DNA of 64,000 bases from Morganella morganii (GTDB lineage Bacteria; Pseudomonadota; Gammaproteobacteria; Enterobacterales; Enterobacteriaceae): contig NZ_CP066129.1 in assembly GCF_019242955.1 (NCBI RefSeq), positions 2,418,001 through 2,482,000 of the forward strand, in the 5' to 3' direction. Position 1 is the first letter of the stretch. Every line of letters begins with the position of its first letter. A program made the translations under genes and the position numbers. The notes below the pieces were generated by a model. That model worked only from the letters and a program-made list of their open reading frames with translations. It ran no database searches and was not told where the DNA came from. Of this stretch, positions 44,233 through 54,967 are shown in pieces.

Positions 44233-45525
44233 TCAGTTATCTTTCTTCACTTCATCCAGATTCACGTCCACCACCCGCTCTTCCGGGCGGATAATATTCA
44301 CCAGACGGAACACCAGTGCCAGACCAATCCCGACAACCGTTGCCAGTGCCATACCTTTCAGTTCAGCCGCGCCGATATGAATAGTCGCCCCGCTGACCCC
44401 GATAATCAGGATAACTGCGGTCAGAATCAGGTTTTGCGGCTTGTTATAATCCACTTTGGAATCAATCAGCACACGGATACCGGATGCACCGATAACCCCG
44501 TACAGCAGCAGTGATACCCCGCCCATCACCGGAACCGGCACAGCGGCAATCGCAGCGGCCAGTTTACCGACGCAGGAGAGCAGAATCGCCAGTATCGCCG
44601 CCCCGCCGATAACCCAGGAGCTGTACACTTTGGTAATCGCCATCACGCCGATATTTTCACCGTACGTGGTATTAGGTGTGGAGCCGAAGAAGCCGGACAG
44701 TACCGTCGAGAAGCCGTTGGCAAACATAGAGCGGTGCAGACCGGGATCTTTCATCAGGTCACGTTTGACGATGTTCGCCGTCACGACCAGATGACCGACG
44801 TGCTCGGCAATAACCACCAGCGCGGCCGGTAAGATGGTCAGAATAGCAAACCACTCAAAACGCGGTGTATAGAAAGTCGGCAGCGCAAACCACGGCGCTT
44901 CACTCACCGGGGTTAAATCCACCGCGCCCATAAAGAAGGCCAGCGCATAACCGGTCAGTACCCCGATAAGGATCGGGATAATCGCCAGGAAGCCGCGGAA
45001 CACCACAGAACCGAGAATCGTTACCCCGAGAGTGGTCAGGGAGATAATCAGCGTGGTGCTGTCCGGCGTTGCGCCGTTTTCAAATTTCAGCCCGGCCATA
45101 CCGGCAGCAGTACCGGCCAGCTCAAGACCGATGACCGCAACAATTGCGCCCATCGCCGCAGGCGGGAACAACACATTGATCCAGCCGCGTCCGGCGATTT
45201 TGACAATCCCCGCCACCAGCATAAATAACAGCCCGCAGATGATAAACCCGCCGAGGGCAAGCTCATACCCGAGCGGCAGTAAAATCAGCACCGGTGAAAT
45301 AAAGGCAAAGCTGGAGCCCAGGTATGCCGGGATTTTTCCTTTACAGATAAACAGATACAGCAGCGTCCCGATACCGTTAAATAACAGGATCGTGGCCGGG
45401 TTTACCTGAAACAGAATCGGCACCAGAACCGTTGCACCAAACATCGCAAACAGGTGCTGTAAACTTAACGGAATGGTGACCAGCAGTGGTGGGCGTTCAT
45501 CGACTTCAATAACGCGGCGCGTCAT
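44233..45525 (-). CDS. uraA: Uracil:H+ symporter UraA
   Basis: A 430-aa NCS2/UraA permease with 14 helices in two inverted repeats. Key segments: SLQHLFAMFGATVLVPILFQVNPA, YLGSSFAFISPVLI, AEHVGHLVVTANI with the substrate-binding Glu (AEH), and STVLSGFFGSTPNTTYGENIGVMAITKVYS with the second Glu (YGEN). It imports uracil for the product of upp just upstream. Ribosome site agagg. A terminator lies between upp and uraA. Confidence 0.97.
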   Translation of the reverse strand: MTRRVIEVDERPPLLVTIPLSLQHLFAMFGATVLVPILFQVNPATILLFNGIGTLLYLFICKGKIPAYLGSSFAFISPVLILLPLGYELALGGFIICGLLFMLVAGIVKIAGRGWINVLFPPAAMGAIVAVIGLELAGTAAGMAGLKFENGATPDSTTLIISLTTLGVTILGSVVFRGFLAIIPILIGVLTGYALAFFMGAVDLTPVSEAPWFALPTFYTPRFEWFAILTILPAALVVIAEHVGHLVVTANIVKRDLMKDPGLHRSMFANGFSTVLSGFFGSTPNTTYGENIGVMAITKVYSSWVIGGAAILAILLSCVGKLAAAIAAVPVPVMGGVSLLLYGVIGASGIRVLIDSKVDYNKPQNLILTAVILIIGVSGATIHIGAAELKGMALATVVGIGLALVFRLVNIIRPEERVVDVNLDEVKKDN

Positions 45526-45558
45526 CTTAAACCTCTTAATGATTACTCAGGGATATGC

Positions 45559-45586
45559 CAAAAAAAAGCCGACTATCAAGTCGGCT
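45559..45586 (-). terminator. Intercistronic terminator between upp and uraA
   Basis: agccgact and agtcggct form an 8-bp stem around a 4-base loop. On the minus strand a seven-T run follows. It sits between the upp stop and the uraA start, so permease levels depend on read-through or attenuation. Confidence 0.8.
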
Positions 45587-45593
45587 CATTAAC

Positions 45594-46220
45594 TTATTTC
45601 GTACCAAATATCTTATCGCCCGCATCACCCAGGCCCGGTACAATGTAACCGTGCTCGTTGAGGTGATCGTCAACGGATGCCGTGTACAGCTCAACATCCG
45701 GATGGGCTTTTTCCAGTGCTTTCAGACCTTCCGGTGCAGCAACCAGTACGAGGATTTTAATCGCGGTGCAGCCTGCTTTTTTCAGCAGATCGATAGTGGC
45801 GATCATCGAGCCGCCGGTTGCCAGCATCGGGTCAACCACCAGCGCCATGCGTTCTTCAATATTAGAGGCTAATTTCTGGAAGTACGGTACCGGCTCCAGT
45901 GTCTCTTCATCACGGTAAACACCGACAACACTGATACGGGCACTCGGGATACTTTCCAGCACACCGTTCATCATACCGATACCCGCACGCAGGATAGGTA
46001 CGACGGTAATCTTTTTACCCTTGATTTGTTCAATTTCGACCGGACCACACCAGCCGTCAATTGTCACTTTCTCAGTTTCTAAGTCTGAAGTTGCTTCATA
46101 GGTCAGCAGGCTACCGACTTCTGAGGCCAGTTCACGAAAGCGTTTTGTGCTTATATCATGATCTCGCATCAGGCCAAGTTTGTGTTTAACGAGCGGGTGT
46201 TTTACCTCGGTGACTTTCAT
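45594..46220 (-). CDS. upp: Uracil phosphoribosyltransferase
   Basis: Upp makes UMP from uracil and PRPP (pyrimidine salvage). The 208-aa product equals E. coli length when started at 46220 ([20 protein letters not shown]). It contains [39 protein letters not shown] (the PRPP loop) and [17 protein letters not shown] at the C-terminus. It precedes uraA and is divergent from purM, as in E. coli. Confidence 0.98.
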   Translation of the reverse strand: MKVTEVKHPLVKHKLGLMRDHDISTKRFRELASEVGSLLTYEATSDLETEKVTIDGWCGPVEIEQIKGKKITVVPILRAGIGMMNGVLESIPSARISVVGVYRDEETLEPVPYFQKLASNIEERMALVVDPMLATGGSMIATIDLLKKAGCTAIKILVLVAAPEGLKALEKAHPDVELYTASVDDHLNEHGYIVPGLGDAGDKIFGTK

Positions 46221-46393
46221 GGGTTCTCCTACTGTGTAAGCCCTGGCGGACAAAAAAATCGCGAGATTATACCGCTTTTCTGCTGTTGCGCCACCCTTGA
46301 TTTGTTGATTATAGTCAATTATCACGCGTTTCATGTTCGTTACATGAATAAGTGTGAACTGACGCATTTTGACAAAATCCGGCGTAAATCCTC

Positions 46394-46409
46394 TCGCAAA
46401 CGTTTGCGT
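46394..46409 (+). promoter_or_regulatory. PurR operator of purMN
   Basis: tcgcaaacgtttgcgt is a near-perfect match to the PurR box palindrome. A -10-like tagaat lies at 46417-46422, so the operator covers the -35 region. It is in the divergent upp/purM control region, 65 bases upstream of the purM GTG. Confidence 0.85.
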
Positions 46410-46473
46410 GGCCTGTTAGAATAGCCGCGTTTTCGATTCACCCACTTACTTGCAATCGCCGTTGGGGGCCGCA

Positions 46474-47514
46474 GTGACTGACAAAACTTCCCTGAGTTAC
46501 AAAGATGCCGGTGTTGATATTGATGCCGGTAATGCCTTAGTTTCCCGTATTAAGCATGTTGTCAAAGAGACACGCCGTCCTGAAGTGATGGGCGGACTGG
46601 GTGGTTTCGGTGCGCTGTGTGCGGTACCGCAGAAATATAAAGAGCCGGTGCTGGTTTCCGGCACTGACGGCGTCGGCACCAAGCTGCGCCTGGCCATGGA
46701 TCTGGCACGCCATGACACTATCGGTATCGACCTCGTTGCTATGTGCGTGAACGACCTGGTGGTCGCCGGTGCTGAGCCCCTCTTCTTCCTCGACTATTAC
46801 GCGACCGGTAAACTGGATGTCGACACCGCCGCCCGTGTGGTCACCGGTATTGCCGAAGGCTGTAAGCAGGCAGGCTGTGCACTGGTCGGCGGCGAAACCG
46901 CTGAAATGCCGGGCATGTATCACGGTAATGATTATGACGTGGCCGGGTTCTGTGTCGGTGTGGCGGAAAAATCAGAAATTATTGACGGCAGCAAAGTTCG
47001 TGCCGGTGATGTGCTGATCGCGCTGGCATCCAGCGGCCCGCACTCCAACGGCTATTCCCTGATCCGCAAAATCCTGGAAGTCAGCAAGACTGACCCTGCG
47101 ACAACAGAGCTTGACGGCAAATCCCTGGCCGACCATCTGCTGGCACCGACCAAAATCTATGTCAAATCTGTACTGAAGCTGATTGAAAATACCGATGTCC
47201 ACGCGATTGCGCACCTGACCGGCGGCGGTTTCTGGGAGAATATCCCGCGTGTGTTACCGGCCTGTACTCAGGCGCGGATTGATGCGGCCTCCTGGCAGTG
47301 GCCATCCGTCTTTAACTGGCTGCAACAGGCCGGCAATGTTGATGATTATGAAATGTACCGCACCTTTAACTGTGGTGTCGGTATGGTGATCGCACTGCCT
47401 GCCTCCGCTGTACCGGCTGCACTCGCCCTGCTGACTGAAGCCGGTGAGAATGCATGGCTGATTGGTGATATCGCGGTGTGCCGTGAAGATGAGCCGCAGG
47501 TTATCATCCGCTGA
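46474..47514 (+). CDS. purM: Phosphoribosylformylglycinamidine cyclo-ligase
   Basis: PurM (AIR synthetase) closes the imidazole ring of purines using ATP. The 346-aa product from the GTG at 46474 starts [22 protein letters not shown], matching E. coli, where GTG is also used; the ATG at 46450 lies upstream of the ribosome site ggggg and is rejected. Features: [56 protein letters not shown] and [12 protein letters not shown]. Confidence 0.98.
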   Translation: MTDKTSLSYKDAGVDIDAGNALVSRIKHVVKETRRPEVMGGLGGFGALCAVPQKYKEPVLVSGTDGVGTKLRLAMDLARHDTIGIDLVAMCVNDLVVAGAEPLFFLDYYATGKLDVDTAARVVTGIAEGCKQAGCALVGGETAEMPGMYHGNDYDVAGFCVGVAEKSEIIDGSKVRAGDVLIALASSGPHSNGYSLIRKILEVSKTDPATTELDGKSLADHLLAPTKIYVKSVLKLIENTDVHAIAHLTGGGFWENIPRVLPACTQARIDAASWQWPSVFNWLQQAGNVDDYEMYRTFNCGVGMVIALPASAVPAALALLTEAGENAWLIGDIAVCREDEPQVIIR

Positions 47515-48152
47515 TGAAGAAACGCCTTGTTGTCCTGATTTCCGGCAGCGGCAGTAATTTGCAGGCGTTAATTGACGCCTGCAATTCACACAGTCTCAAT
47601 GCGGAAATTGTCGCAGTATTCAGTAATAAAGCAGACGCTTACGGGTTAATCCGGGCTCAGAATGCCGGAATTCCCGCTCAGTCACTCCGCCAGGCGGATT
47701 TCCCTTCACGGGATGATTTCGATGCCGCACTACAGGATCAGATTGATGAATACCGCCCTGATGTCATTATTCTCGCCGGATATATGCGGATTCTGACACC
47801 AGCTTTTGTCCGTCACTATCACGGCAGAATGCTGAATATCCACCCCTCTCTGCTGCCGAAATATCCGGGTCTGCACACGCACCGTAAAGTCCTGGAAAAC
47901 GGGGACGCTGAACACGGTACTTCTGTCCATTTCGTGACGGAAGAGCTGGACGGCGGGCCGGTCATTTTGCAGGCACGCATTGCGGTTCAGCCCGGTGATA
48001 CCGAAGAAACCCTCACCGCACGGATACAGCAGGAAGAACACCGCATTTATCCGCAGGTCGTTAACTGGTATGTGCAGGGGCGTTTACTGTTGCAGGAAGA
48101 TGGTGTGTATCTGGATGAGCAGCTGCTGTCGCCGGACGGTTTCCATTCATAA
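47514..48152 (+). CDS. purN: Phosphoribosylglycinamide formyltransferase
   Basis: PurN transfers a formyl group from 10-formyl-THF to GAR. The 212-aa product begins KKRLVVLISGSGSNLQALIDAC and contains LAGYMRILTPAFV, then NIHPSLLPKYPGLHTHRKVLENGDAEHGTSVHFV, with the catalytic Asn-His-Asp set (N and H of NIHPSLLP; D lies a little later in VTEELDGG). The ATG shares its A with the purM stop, so translation is coupled. Confidence 0.97.
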   Translation: MKKRLVVLISGSGSNLQALIDACNSHSLNAEIVAVFSNKADAYGLIRAQNAGIPAQSLRQADFPSRDDFDAALQDQIDEYRPDVIILAGYMRILTPAFVRHYHGRMLNIHPSLLPKYPGLHTHRKVLENGDAEHGTSVHFVTEELDGGPVILQARIAVQPGDTEETLTARIQQEEHRIYPQVVNWYVQGRLLLQEDGVYLDEQLLSPDGFHS

Positions 48153-48153
48153 A

Positions 48154-48186
48154 ATAAATGCCCCGCTGACATGCGGGCCATTTATC
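48154..48186 (+). terminator. Terminator of purMN
   Basis: ataaatg-c-cccgc and gcggg-c-catttat form a long stem with one mismatch immediately after the purN stop. The tail is only modestly T-rich. Confidence 0.6.
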
Positions 48187-48385
48187 TATACTTATTCTCT
48201 TTTATTCCCGTAATTTCTTTTTTTGTTGGAATAATGCTCACAACTTTATCTTCCATCCCCGATAATCCGGCAGCATAGTGCTATGTTGTTGCTACCAACA
48301 GGTAACAATACTCTTGTTTGACAAATTTTAATTCAGACTGCAATAATTGCTGTTATCTGAATGACATAACCCTGAAGGTATGACC

Positions 48386-49519
48386 ATGAAAATTACCCGA
48401 GTCCGTCTGAAAAACTGGAAAAATTTCCGGAATATCGATATCAATATGAATGATCGGGTATATATCATCGGTCCTAATGCCGTGGGTAAATCTAACTTTC
48501 TGGATGTTTTTCGTTTTATGAGTGACCTTTGCAAGGATGGCGGCGGCTTACAGAAAGCGGTTAACGACCGGGGCGGTATCACTAAATTACGTTGCCTTCA
48601 GGCACGTAATGATACTGAAGTAGCTATTATTCTGAATTTATCAGACGATAATAATGAATGGGTGTATGAATTAAAATTCAAAGCATCCGGTAAAGGAAAA
48701 CAATTGATTCATATTACCAGTGAAAATGTCACTCTTAATAATGAGTCTATATTGTCCCGGCCGAACTCCAATGATCAATCTGATGAGATACAGCTGACAC
48801 AAACGCATCTGGAACAAATTTTAGCTAATCAGCCATTCCGGCCTGTCGCTCAGTTTTTCGCATCTGTCACATATCTGCATATTGTTCCTCAGTTACTTAA
48901 GTTTGCCAAAGAAATTGGTATCACCAAAATTGAAGATGATCCTTTTGGTCAGGGATTTTTAGATCGTCTGGCTAATACGAATGCCAAAACCCGGGATTCG
49001 TGGCTGAAAAAAATTCAGGCCGGTTTGTCTATTGCTGTGCCGCAATTTAAAGAACTCCGCTTTGAGCGTGACAGTTCCGGACAACCGCATCTCGAAGCCC
49101 GTTACGATCACTGGCGTCCTAATGCCGGCTGGCAGAAAGAAGATCAGTTTTCTGACGGTACCCTGAGACTGATTGGCCTGATGTGGTCACTTCTTGAAAA
49201 AAGACAATTGCTCCTGCTGGAAGAACCGGAACTTTCTCTGAATAATGAAATTGTCCGGTATATCCCTGAAGTAATTGAAAATACGCTGAAAGGAGCCAGG
49301 AATCAAAAACAGATCCTTATCAGCACGCACAGTGTTTCGCTGTTAAGCAACAATATAGACGGCAATGATATTATCCTGCTTCTGCCCTCTGAGAACGGTA
49401 CGACTGCACGCTCTCCGGATGATGACGAACTCGCCGCAATGCGCGCAGGATTAACTGCCGCAGAAATTATGTTACCGCTGACAGTACCTGCCAATATCAG
49501 AAAAATGTCAGAGATATAA
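48386..49519 (+). CDS. AAA family ATPase (AAA_21/SMC-like), putative defence gene
   Basis: A 377-aa ABC-type ATPase. The ATG at 48386 is chosen over 48380 because aagg is 8 bases upstream. MKITRVRLKNWKNFRNIDINM leads into Walker A GPNAVGKSN (residues 29-37). A GGLQKAVNDRGG segment follows. Near the C-terminus is QFSDGTLRLIGLMWSLLE (signature-like), then QLLLLEEPELSLNNEIV (Walker B plus D-loop) and ILISTHSVSLLSN (H-switch). Such proteins occur in OLD, PARIS and related anti-phage systems. The gene sits between purN and a Cdd1-like gene and is followed 3 bases on by a TOPRIM-like protein, so the pair is one operon. Confidence 0.8.
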   Translation: MKITRVRLKNWKNFRNIDINMNDRVYIIGPNAVGKSNFLDVFRFMSDLCKDGGGLQKAVNDRGGITKLRCLQARNDTEVAIILNLSDDNNEWVYELKFKASGKGKQLIHITSENVTLNNESILSRPNSNDQSDEIQLTQTHLEQILANQPFRPVAQFFASVTYLHIVPQLLKFAKEIGITKIEDDPFGQGFLDRLANTNAKTRDSWLKKIQAGLSIAVPQFKELRFERDSSGQPHLEARYDHWRPNAGWQKEDQFSDGTLRLIGLMWSLLEKRQLLLLEEPELSLNNEIVRYIPEVIENTLKGARNQKQILISTHSVSLLSNNIDGNDIILLLPSENGTTARSPDDDELAAMRAGLTAAEIMLPLTVPANIRKMSEI

Positions 49520-49522
49520 TGA

Positions 49523-50128
49523 ATGAAAATTTCGATCGCGACAGAAGATATTTTAACAGAAGAAGTTATGGTCAAAATACTCTCTTCTGTCAGCGGCATC
49601 GATATCCCATTTAAATTAGGGAAGCAAGGCTGTGGTTATCTGAAAAATAACATTCATAAATTCAATGAATTATCTTACCTTCATAATGTACTGGTTGTTT
49701 TTGATTCAGATTTACAAACCGATATTAACAAATTCCGATCCTCAATAGAAAAAGAGATAAAAAATAAAAGCAAAAGCCTGGACATTATTATTCCGGTACG
49801 GGAAATCGAAAGCTGGATTTTAGCTGATCGCGAAGGGCTGAGTACGTTTCTGAATATTTCAGGTGACAAAATCTGCCGGTCACCGGATGATTTACTTGAT
49901 CCCAAAGAGAAAATAATAAACCTGGCGAAGCTGTCCAAAAATGCGGATATACGCAAAGGTATTCCGCCCAAAAAAGGGGCAGCCTCAAAAGTCGGGCTGT
50001 CTTACAATACGCTTCTGACCCGTTTTGTTCAGGAAAGCTGGGATATTGACAGAGCGAAAGCGCATTCACCCAGCCTGTGTACTGCGCTTATGACGATTAA
50101 CCGTATTATCAGCCAGGTTAATTCATAA
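49523..50128 (+). CDS. TOPRIM/DUF4276-like partner of the AAA ATPase (201 aa)
   Basis: A 201-aa protein beginning MKISIATEDILTEEVMVKIL, an acidic-first-strand pattern (Glu8) followed by LVVFDSDLQ (Asp61, Asp63) as in TOPRIM folds. IIPVREIESWILADREGLSTFL is the hallmark I associate with DUF4276-type proteins. The C-terminal KGIPPKKGAASKVGL segment is basic. Pairing of an AAA ATPase with a small TOPRIM-like effector is the plan of PARIS-type defence, where the second gene is a nuclease. Domain names are from memory. The ATG is 3 bases after the ATPase stop. Confidence 0.7.
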   Translation: MKISIATEDILTEEVMVKILSSVSGIDIPFKLGKQGCGYLKNNIHKFNELSYLHNVLVVFDSDLQTDINKFRSSIEKEIKNKSKSLDIIIPVREIESWILADREGLSTFLNISGDKICRSPDDLLDPKEKIINLAKLSKNADIRKGIPPKKGAASKVGLSYNTLLTRFVQESWDIDRAKAHSPSLCTALMTINRIISQVNS

Positions 50129-50431
50129 CTACCGCAGTTTTGCCATATCATTAAGATACGCTTTGCGCTGTCCGGTATAATTCCACCACGGCTGTGCCGG
50201 TTGCCCGGCCAGAAAATCAGTGACTGACCAGAATACATCAATGACACAGGGATCCTGACGGACACCGGTTACCGCGCAGAGCATTTCATACATAATGACC
50301 GGATCTGAACCGGTAATATCCTGCGGTGTTTCATATCCCAACAGACGCAGATCTTCCGCCATCGCCTCACCGATATTCGGCAGGTCGGTAAGCGCATTAA
50401 GACGGGTGCGGCACACTTTTGTCGGGTTCAT
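50129..50431 (-). CDS. Helix-hairpin-helix protein, Cdd1/pathogenicity-locus family
   Basis: A 100-aa protein. RLNALTDLPNIGEAMAEDLRLLGYETPQDI is a helix-hairpin-helix, and DPVIMYEMLCAVTGVRQDPCVIDVFWSVTDF is the DUF/Cdd1-type segment. It ends with PAQPWWNYTGQRKAY. The family is known by name only; function is unknown although DNA binding is plausible. Its stop abuts the convergent TOPRIM-like gene with no gap (50128/50129). Confidence 0.8.
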   Translation of the reverse strand: MNPTKVCRTRLNALTDLPNIGEAMAEDLRLLGYETPQDITGSDPVIMYEMLCAVTGVRQDPCVIDVFWSVTDFLAGQPAQPWWNYTGQRKAYLNDMAKLR

Positions 50432-50636
50432 GGGAATATCCGGTATTTATTAGTCATCTGCGTATTGTCACATACTTTATCATCAGTCAGCAGCAGCCGG
50501 TACTCAAATAACAGGTAATTGTCATAATTTTACACGCCCGCCCCTGTAATGACGCGGAAAAACCGATCCCCGGATAATTCCGTTTCTGTTATGTGTTACA
50601 CTGAACAAGAAAATACAATCAATACTGAGGTGATTT

Positions 50637-51239
50637 ATGTCCGGTGGCACTGCTGTTCCGCCTGTAAAACTGCGTCCGCTTGAGCGTGAAGATTTAGCGT
50701 TTGTTCATCAGATGGATAATAACGCCAGCATTATGCGTTATTGGTTTGAGGAGCCGTATGAAGCTTTCATTGAATTAAGTGATTTATACGACAAACATAT
50801 CCACGATCAATCAGAGCGCCGTTTTATTGTCGAAAGCGACGGCACCAAAGTCGGGCTGGTGGAACTGGTGGAAATCAATCATGTGCACCGCCGCGCTGAA
50901 TTTCAGATCATTATCGCCCCGGCACATCAGGGACACGGATTTGCCTCGCGCGCTGCCCGTCTTGCCATGGATTATGCATTTTCTGTTCTCAACTTATATA
51001 AACTGTATCTGATTGTGGATGTGGAGAATGAAAAAGCGATCCATATTTATAAAAAGCTCGGCTTCCATACCGAAGGTCAGTTAATTGATGAGTTTTTCGT
51101 CAACGGCGAATACCGCACCGCGATCCGTATGTGTATTTTTCAGCCGGAATATCTGGTGATGAAAAATAAATCAGCGGATGCGGAAAGCTACGTTGAAAAA
51201 AAATGCCCGCGTAAAGCAGAACCTGTAATGTTTTTTTAG
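50637..51239 (+). CDS. speG: Spermidine N1-acetyltransferase SpeG
   Basis: A 200-aa GNAT enzyme. [37 protein letters not shown] matches Spe[29 protein letters not shown] holds the acetyl-CoA loop, and [25 protein letters not shown] is the GNAT end. It acetylates spermidine to prevent polyamine toxicity. About 20 extra residues at the C-terminus ([13 protein letters not shown]...) make it slightly longer than E. coli (186 aa). Ribosome site tgaggt. Standing alone 55 bases before ppk. Confidence 0.95.
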   Translation: MSGGTAVPPVKLRPLEREDLAFVHQMDNNASIMRYWFEEPYEAFIELSDLYDKHIHDQSERRFIVESDGTKVGLVELVEINHVHRRAEFQIIIAPAHQGHGFASRAARLAMDYAFSVLNLYKLYLIVDVENEKAIHIYKKLGFHTEGQLIDEFFVNGEYRTAIRMCIFQPEYLVMKNKSADAESYVEKKCPRKAEPVMFF

Positions 51240-51293
51240 TAAACTGTACACTGTGTTCAACCCAGATTCAGCGTAACCCGTTCCGGAGTAACA

Positions 51294-53366
51294 ATGTCCC
51301 AAGATAGGCTCTATATGGAAAAAGAACTCAGTTGGCTGTCGTTCAACGAACGGGTTCTTCAGGAGGCCGCCGACAAACGCAACCCGCTGATCGAGCGTAT
51401 GCGTTTTCTGGGCATTTACTCAAATAACCTGGATGAGTTTTACAAAGTCCGCTACGCGGATGTTAAACGCCGCATCCTGATTAATGAGGAACAACGCGGT
51501 TCCGGAGCCAGCGGTCGTCATCTGCTGCGTAAAATTGAAAACAAAGTGGCAAAACAGGATCAGGCATTTGATACCCTGTATAACGACCTGCTGCTGGAAA
51601 TGGCCCGTAATCAGATTTTCCTGATCAACGAACGTCAGATTTCGCCGAAACAGCAAATCTGGCTGCGTCAGTATTTCCGCCAGCATCTGCGCCAGCACAT
51701 CACGCCGATTATGATCCAGACCAGCACCGATCTGGTCGAATTCCTCAAAGATGATTACACCTATCTGGTGGTGGAGATTGTCAAATCCGGTCGTGAGACC
51801 CGCTATGCGCTGCTGGAAATTCCGTCCGATAAAGTGCCGCGCTTTGTCAATCTGCCGACAGAAAACGGCCGCCGCCGCCAGTCGATGATCCTTATCGACA
51901 ATATCCTGCGCTACTGTCTGGATGAAATCTTCAAGGGCTTTTTTGATTTCGATGCCCTCAATGCCTATTCCATGAAAATGACGCGTGATGCGGAGTATGA
52001 CCTCGCCACTGAGATGGAATCCGGGATGCTGGAGATGATGTCTTCCACGCTGAAACAGCGTCTGACCGCCGAGCCGGTGCGCTTTGTTTATCAGCGCGAT
52101 ATGCCGGATGAAATGGTGACCCTGCTGCGTGAAAAACTCGGCCTGACCAATGATGACTCCGTAATTGCAGGCGGGCGCTACCATAACTTTAAAGACTTCA
52201 TCCGCTTCCCGAATGAAGGTAATAAGAATTTATTAAACAAGCCGCTGCCGCGACTGCGTCATGTCTGGTTTGATCATCACCGTAACGGGTTTGATGCTAT
52301 CCGTGAGCGGGATGTGCTGCTCTATTATCCGTATCACACATTTGAACATGTGCTGGAACTGCTGCGTCAGGCCTCTTTTGACCCGAGCGTAATTTCCATC
52401 AAGATGAATATCTACCGTGTCGCCAAGGATTCCCGCATTATCGATTCCATGATCCACGCGGCGCACAACGGCAAAAAAGTGACCGTGGTGGTGGAATTAC
52501 AGGCACGTTTTGATGAAGAAGCAAATATTCACTGGGCGCGGCACCTGACGGCAGCCGGCGTACATGTTATTTTCTCCGCGCCGGGGCTGAAAATCCACGC
52601 CAAGCTGTTTATTATCTCGCGGCTGGAAGACGGGGATGTGATCCGCCGTTACGCCCATATCGGCACCGGTAACTTCAACGAAAAAACCGCGCGTATCTAC
52701 ACGGACTATTCACTGCTGACCGCCAATGAAGAGATCACCAATGAAGTCCGGCGTGTGTTCAACTTTATTGAAAACCCGTACCGGCCGGTCACGTTTGATA
52801 ACCTGATGGTGTCCCCGCAGAATTCACGGGCGATGCTGAATCAGCTGATTGATGATGAAATTGCCAATGCACTGGCCGGTTATGATGCCGGAATCACGCT
52901 GAAAATCAATAATCTGGTAGATAAGCAACTGAGTGAGCGTCTGTATGATGCCTCCGAAGCCGGGGTAAAAATCCGTCTGCTGGTGCGCGGCATGTGTGCA
53001 CTGGTACCGGGACAGGTGCCGTACAGTGAGAATATCCAGGTGACCAGTATCGTTGACCGTTTCCTGGAGCATGACAGGGTGTATGTGTTCACCAACAAAG
53101 GGGATGAAAAAGTCTATCTCTCCTCTGCTGACTGGATGACCCGCAATATCGATTACCGGATTGAAGTGGCTGTGCGCCTGCTCGACCCGGTACTGCGCCG
53201 CCGGGTGCTCGATATTCTGGATATTCAGTTCAGTGATAATGAGAAGGCACGTTATCTCGATAAAGAGATGTCCAACCATTATGTGCCGCGCGGCAACAAG
53301 CGGAAAGTCCGCTCGCAGATGGCGGTTTATGACTACATTCGTTCCCTGGAACAACCGGATAACTAA
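51294..53366 (+). CDS. ppk: Polyphosphate kinase
   Basis: Ppk reversibly makes polyphosphate from ATP. The 690-aa product equals the E. coli size. [18 protein letters not shown] opens the N-terminal domain. [21 protein letters not shown] and [16 protein letters not shown] are the kinase core. The phospholipase-D-like HAKLFIISR includes the autophosphorylated His, followed by [19 protein letters not shown]. Ribosome site ccggag. Followed 11 bases on by ppx, one operon. Confidence 0.98.
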   Translation: MSQDRLYMEKELSWLSFNERVLQEAADKRNPLIERMRFLGIYSNNLDEFYKVRYADVKRRILINEEQRGSGASGRHLLRKIENKVAKQDQAFDTLYNDLLLEMARNQIFLINERQISPKQQIWLRQYFRQHLRQHITPIMIQTSTDLVEFLKDDYTYLVVEIVKSGRETRYALLEIPSDKVPRFVNLPTENGRRRQSMILIDNILRYCLDEIFKGFFDFDALNAYSMKMTRDAEYDLATEMESGMLEMMSSTLKQRLTAEPVRFVYQRDMPDEMVTLLREKLGLTNDDSVIAGGRYHNFKDFIRFPNEGNKNLLNKPLPRLRHVWFDHHRNGFDAIRERDVLLYYPYHTFEHVLELLRQASFDPSVISIKMNIYRVAKDSRIIDSMIHAAHNGKKVTVVVELQARFDEEANIHWARHLTAAGVHVIFSAPGLKIHAKLFIISRLEDGDVIRRYAHIGTGNFNEKTARIYTDYSLLTANEEITNEVRRVFNFIENPYRPVTFDNLMVSPQNSRAMLNQLIDDEIANALAGYDAGITLKINNLVDKQLSERLYDASEAGVKIRLLVRGMCALVPGQVPYSENIQVTSIVDRFLEHDRVYVFTNKGDEKVYLSSADWMTRNIDYRIEVAVRLLDPVLRRRVLDILDIQFSDNEKARYLDKEMSNHYVPRGNKRKVRSQMAVYDYIRSLEQPDN

Positions 53367-53377
53367 AAGGTCCGTTC

Positions 53378-54910
53378 ATGCCATTATCACTGATCACTGA
53401 AAAAGATCGTCCGCTGGAAATTGCAGCCATCGACCTCGGGTCAAACAGCTTTCATATGGTAATTGCCCGTATTGTCAACGGCGCACTCCAGGTTCTCAGC
53501 CGCCTGAAGCAGCGGGTGTATCTGGCTGAAGGTTTAAATGATCAGAATGAACTGAGTGAAGAAGCCATGGCGCGCGGGCTGGCTTGTCTGGCGCTGTTTG
53601 CCGAACGTCTTCAGGGCTTTCCCGCCGCGCAGGTCACGATTGTCGGGACGCACAGTCTGCGTGAGGCAGTCAACGCGCATGAGTTTGTCGAACGTGCTGC
53701 GGCGGTGATCCCCTACCCGATTGAAATTATTTCCGGTCACGAGGAAGCACGCCTGATTTTTATGGGCGTTGAACACACACAGCCGGAAAAAGGCCGCAAA
53801 CTGGTGATAGATATCGGCGGCGGCTCGACGGAGCTGGTGATCGGCGAACGTTTTGAGCCGATTTTAATTGAAAGCCGCCGTATGGGGTGTGTCAGTTTCA
53901 GCCGCCAGTTTTTTCCGGACGGCAAAATCACCGAAGCCAGTTTCAACCGCGCCCGCCTGATGGCGGTTTCCAAACTGGAAAACCTGGCCATTGCGTTCCG
54001 TGTGCAGGGCTGGGATGTGTGTCTCGGTGCCTCCGGTACGATTAAGGCGGCTTGTGAGATCCTGCGTGAACTGGGTGAGCGGGACGGTATTATCACCCCT
54101 GTCCGTCTGGAAATGCTGGTCAAACAGGTACTGCGTTATAAGCGGTTTGATGCCCTGAATTTACCGGGCCTGTCTGACGATCGCAAAAAAGTGTTTGTGC
54201 CGGGTCTGGCGATTTTATGCGGTCTGTTTGACGCACTGGAAATTACGGAACTGCGTCTGTCTGCCGGTGCCCTGCGCGAAGGGGTACTGTATGAGATGGA
54301 AGGCCGTTTCCGTCATCAGGATATCCGCCAGCGCACCGCACAAAGCCTGGTGGAACATTACAATGTGGACAACGCCCAGGTACTGCGTGTCCTGACCACC
54401 ATGAAAAACCTGTACCGGCAATGGGCGGAGCAGAATCCGTCCCTGGTTGATCCGCAGCAGGAAGCGATTCTTGTCTGGGCGGTCTGGCTGCACGAAGTCG
54501 GGCTGAGTATCAACCTGTCAGGCCTGCACCGCCATTCGGCCTATATTCTGCAGAATACCAATTTACCGGGATTCACTCAGGAGCAGCAGCTTCTGCTTGC
54601 CACGCTGGTGCGTTATCACCGCAAAGCAGTAAAGAGTGACGATATCCCGAAGTTCACACTGTTTAAACGTAAACAGGTCATCCCCCTGATACAGATCCTG
54701 CGTCTCGCGGTCTTACTGAATAATCAGCGTCAATCCACCACCAAGCGTGCAACATTGCGCCTGGAAACCAATGAAGGACACTGGACACTGTTTTTTCCGC
54801 GCCACTATCTGACTATCAATACATTAATGCAGCTTGATCTGGAAAAAGAGCAGGCTTACTGGGATGATGTGCCCGGCTGGCACCTCGGTATAAAAGAAGA
54901 AGACGTCTAA
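53378..54910 (+). CDS. ppx: Exopolyphosphatase
   Basis: Ppx removes terminal phosphate from polyphosphate. The 510-aa product has the ASKHA ATPase-like [18 protein letters not shown], then [33 protein letters not shown] and a HD-like C-terminal half ([24 protein letters not shown]). It is coupled to ppk; together they set the polyphosphate level. Ribosome site aaggt before the ATG. Confidence 0.97.
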   Translation: MPLSLITEKDRPLEIAAIDLGSNSFHMVIARIVNGALQVLSRLKQRVYLAEGLNDQNELSEEAMARGLACLALFAERLQGFPAAQVTIVGTHSLREAVNAHEFVERAAAVIPYPIEIISGHEEARLIFMGVEHTQPEKGRKLVIDIGGGSTELVIGERFEPILIESRRMGCVSFSRQFFPDGKITEASFNRARLMAVSKLENLAIAFRVQGWDVCLGASGTIKAACEILRELGERDGIITPVRLEMLVKQVLRYKRFDALNLPGLSDDRKKVFVPGLAILCGLFDALEITELRLSAGALREGVLYEMEGRFRHQDIRQRTAQSLVEHYNVDNAQVLRVLTTMKNLYRQWAEQNPSLVDPQQEAILVWAVWLHEVGLSINLSGLHRHSAYILQNTNLPGFTQEQQLLLATLVRYHRKAVKSDDIPKFTLFKRKQVIPLIQILRLAVLLNNQRQSTTKRATLRLETNEGHWTLFFPRHYLTINTLMQLDLEKEQAYWDDVPGWHLGIKEEDV

Positions 54911-54967
54911 CAGGGAGAATCCCCGGCCAGTCTTATTTGTTTAAAGTTTTATGTGTAAAGGAAAATC

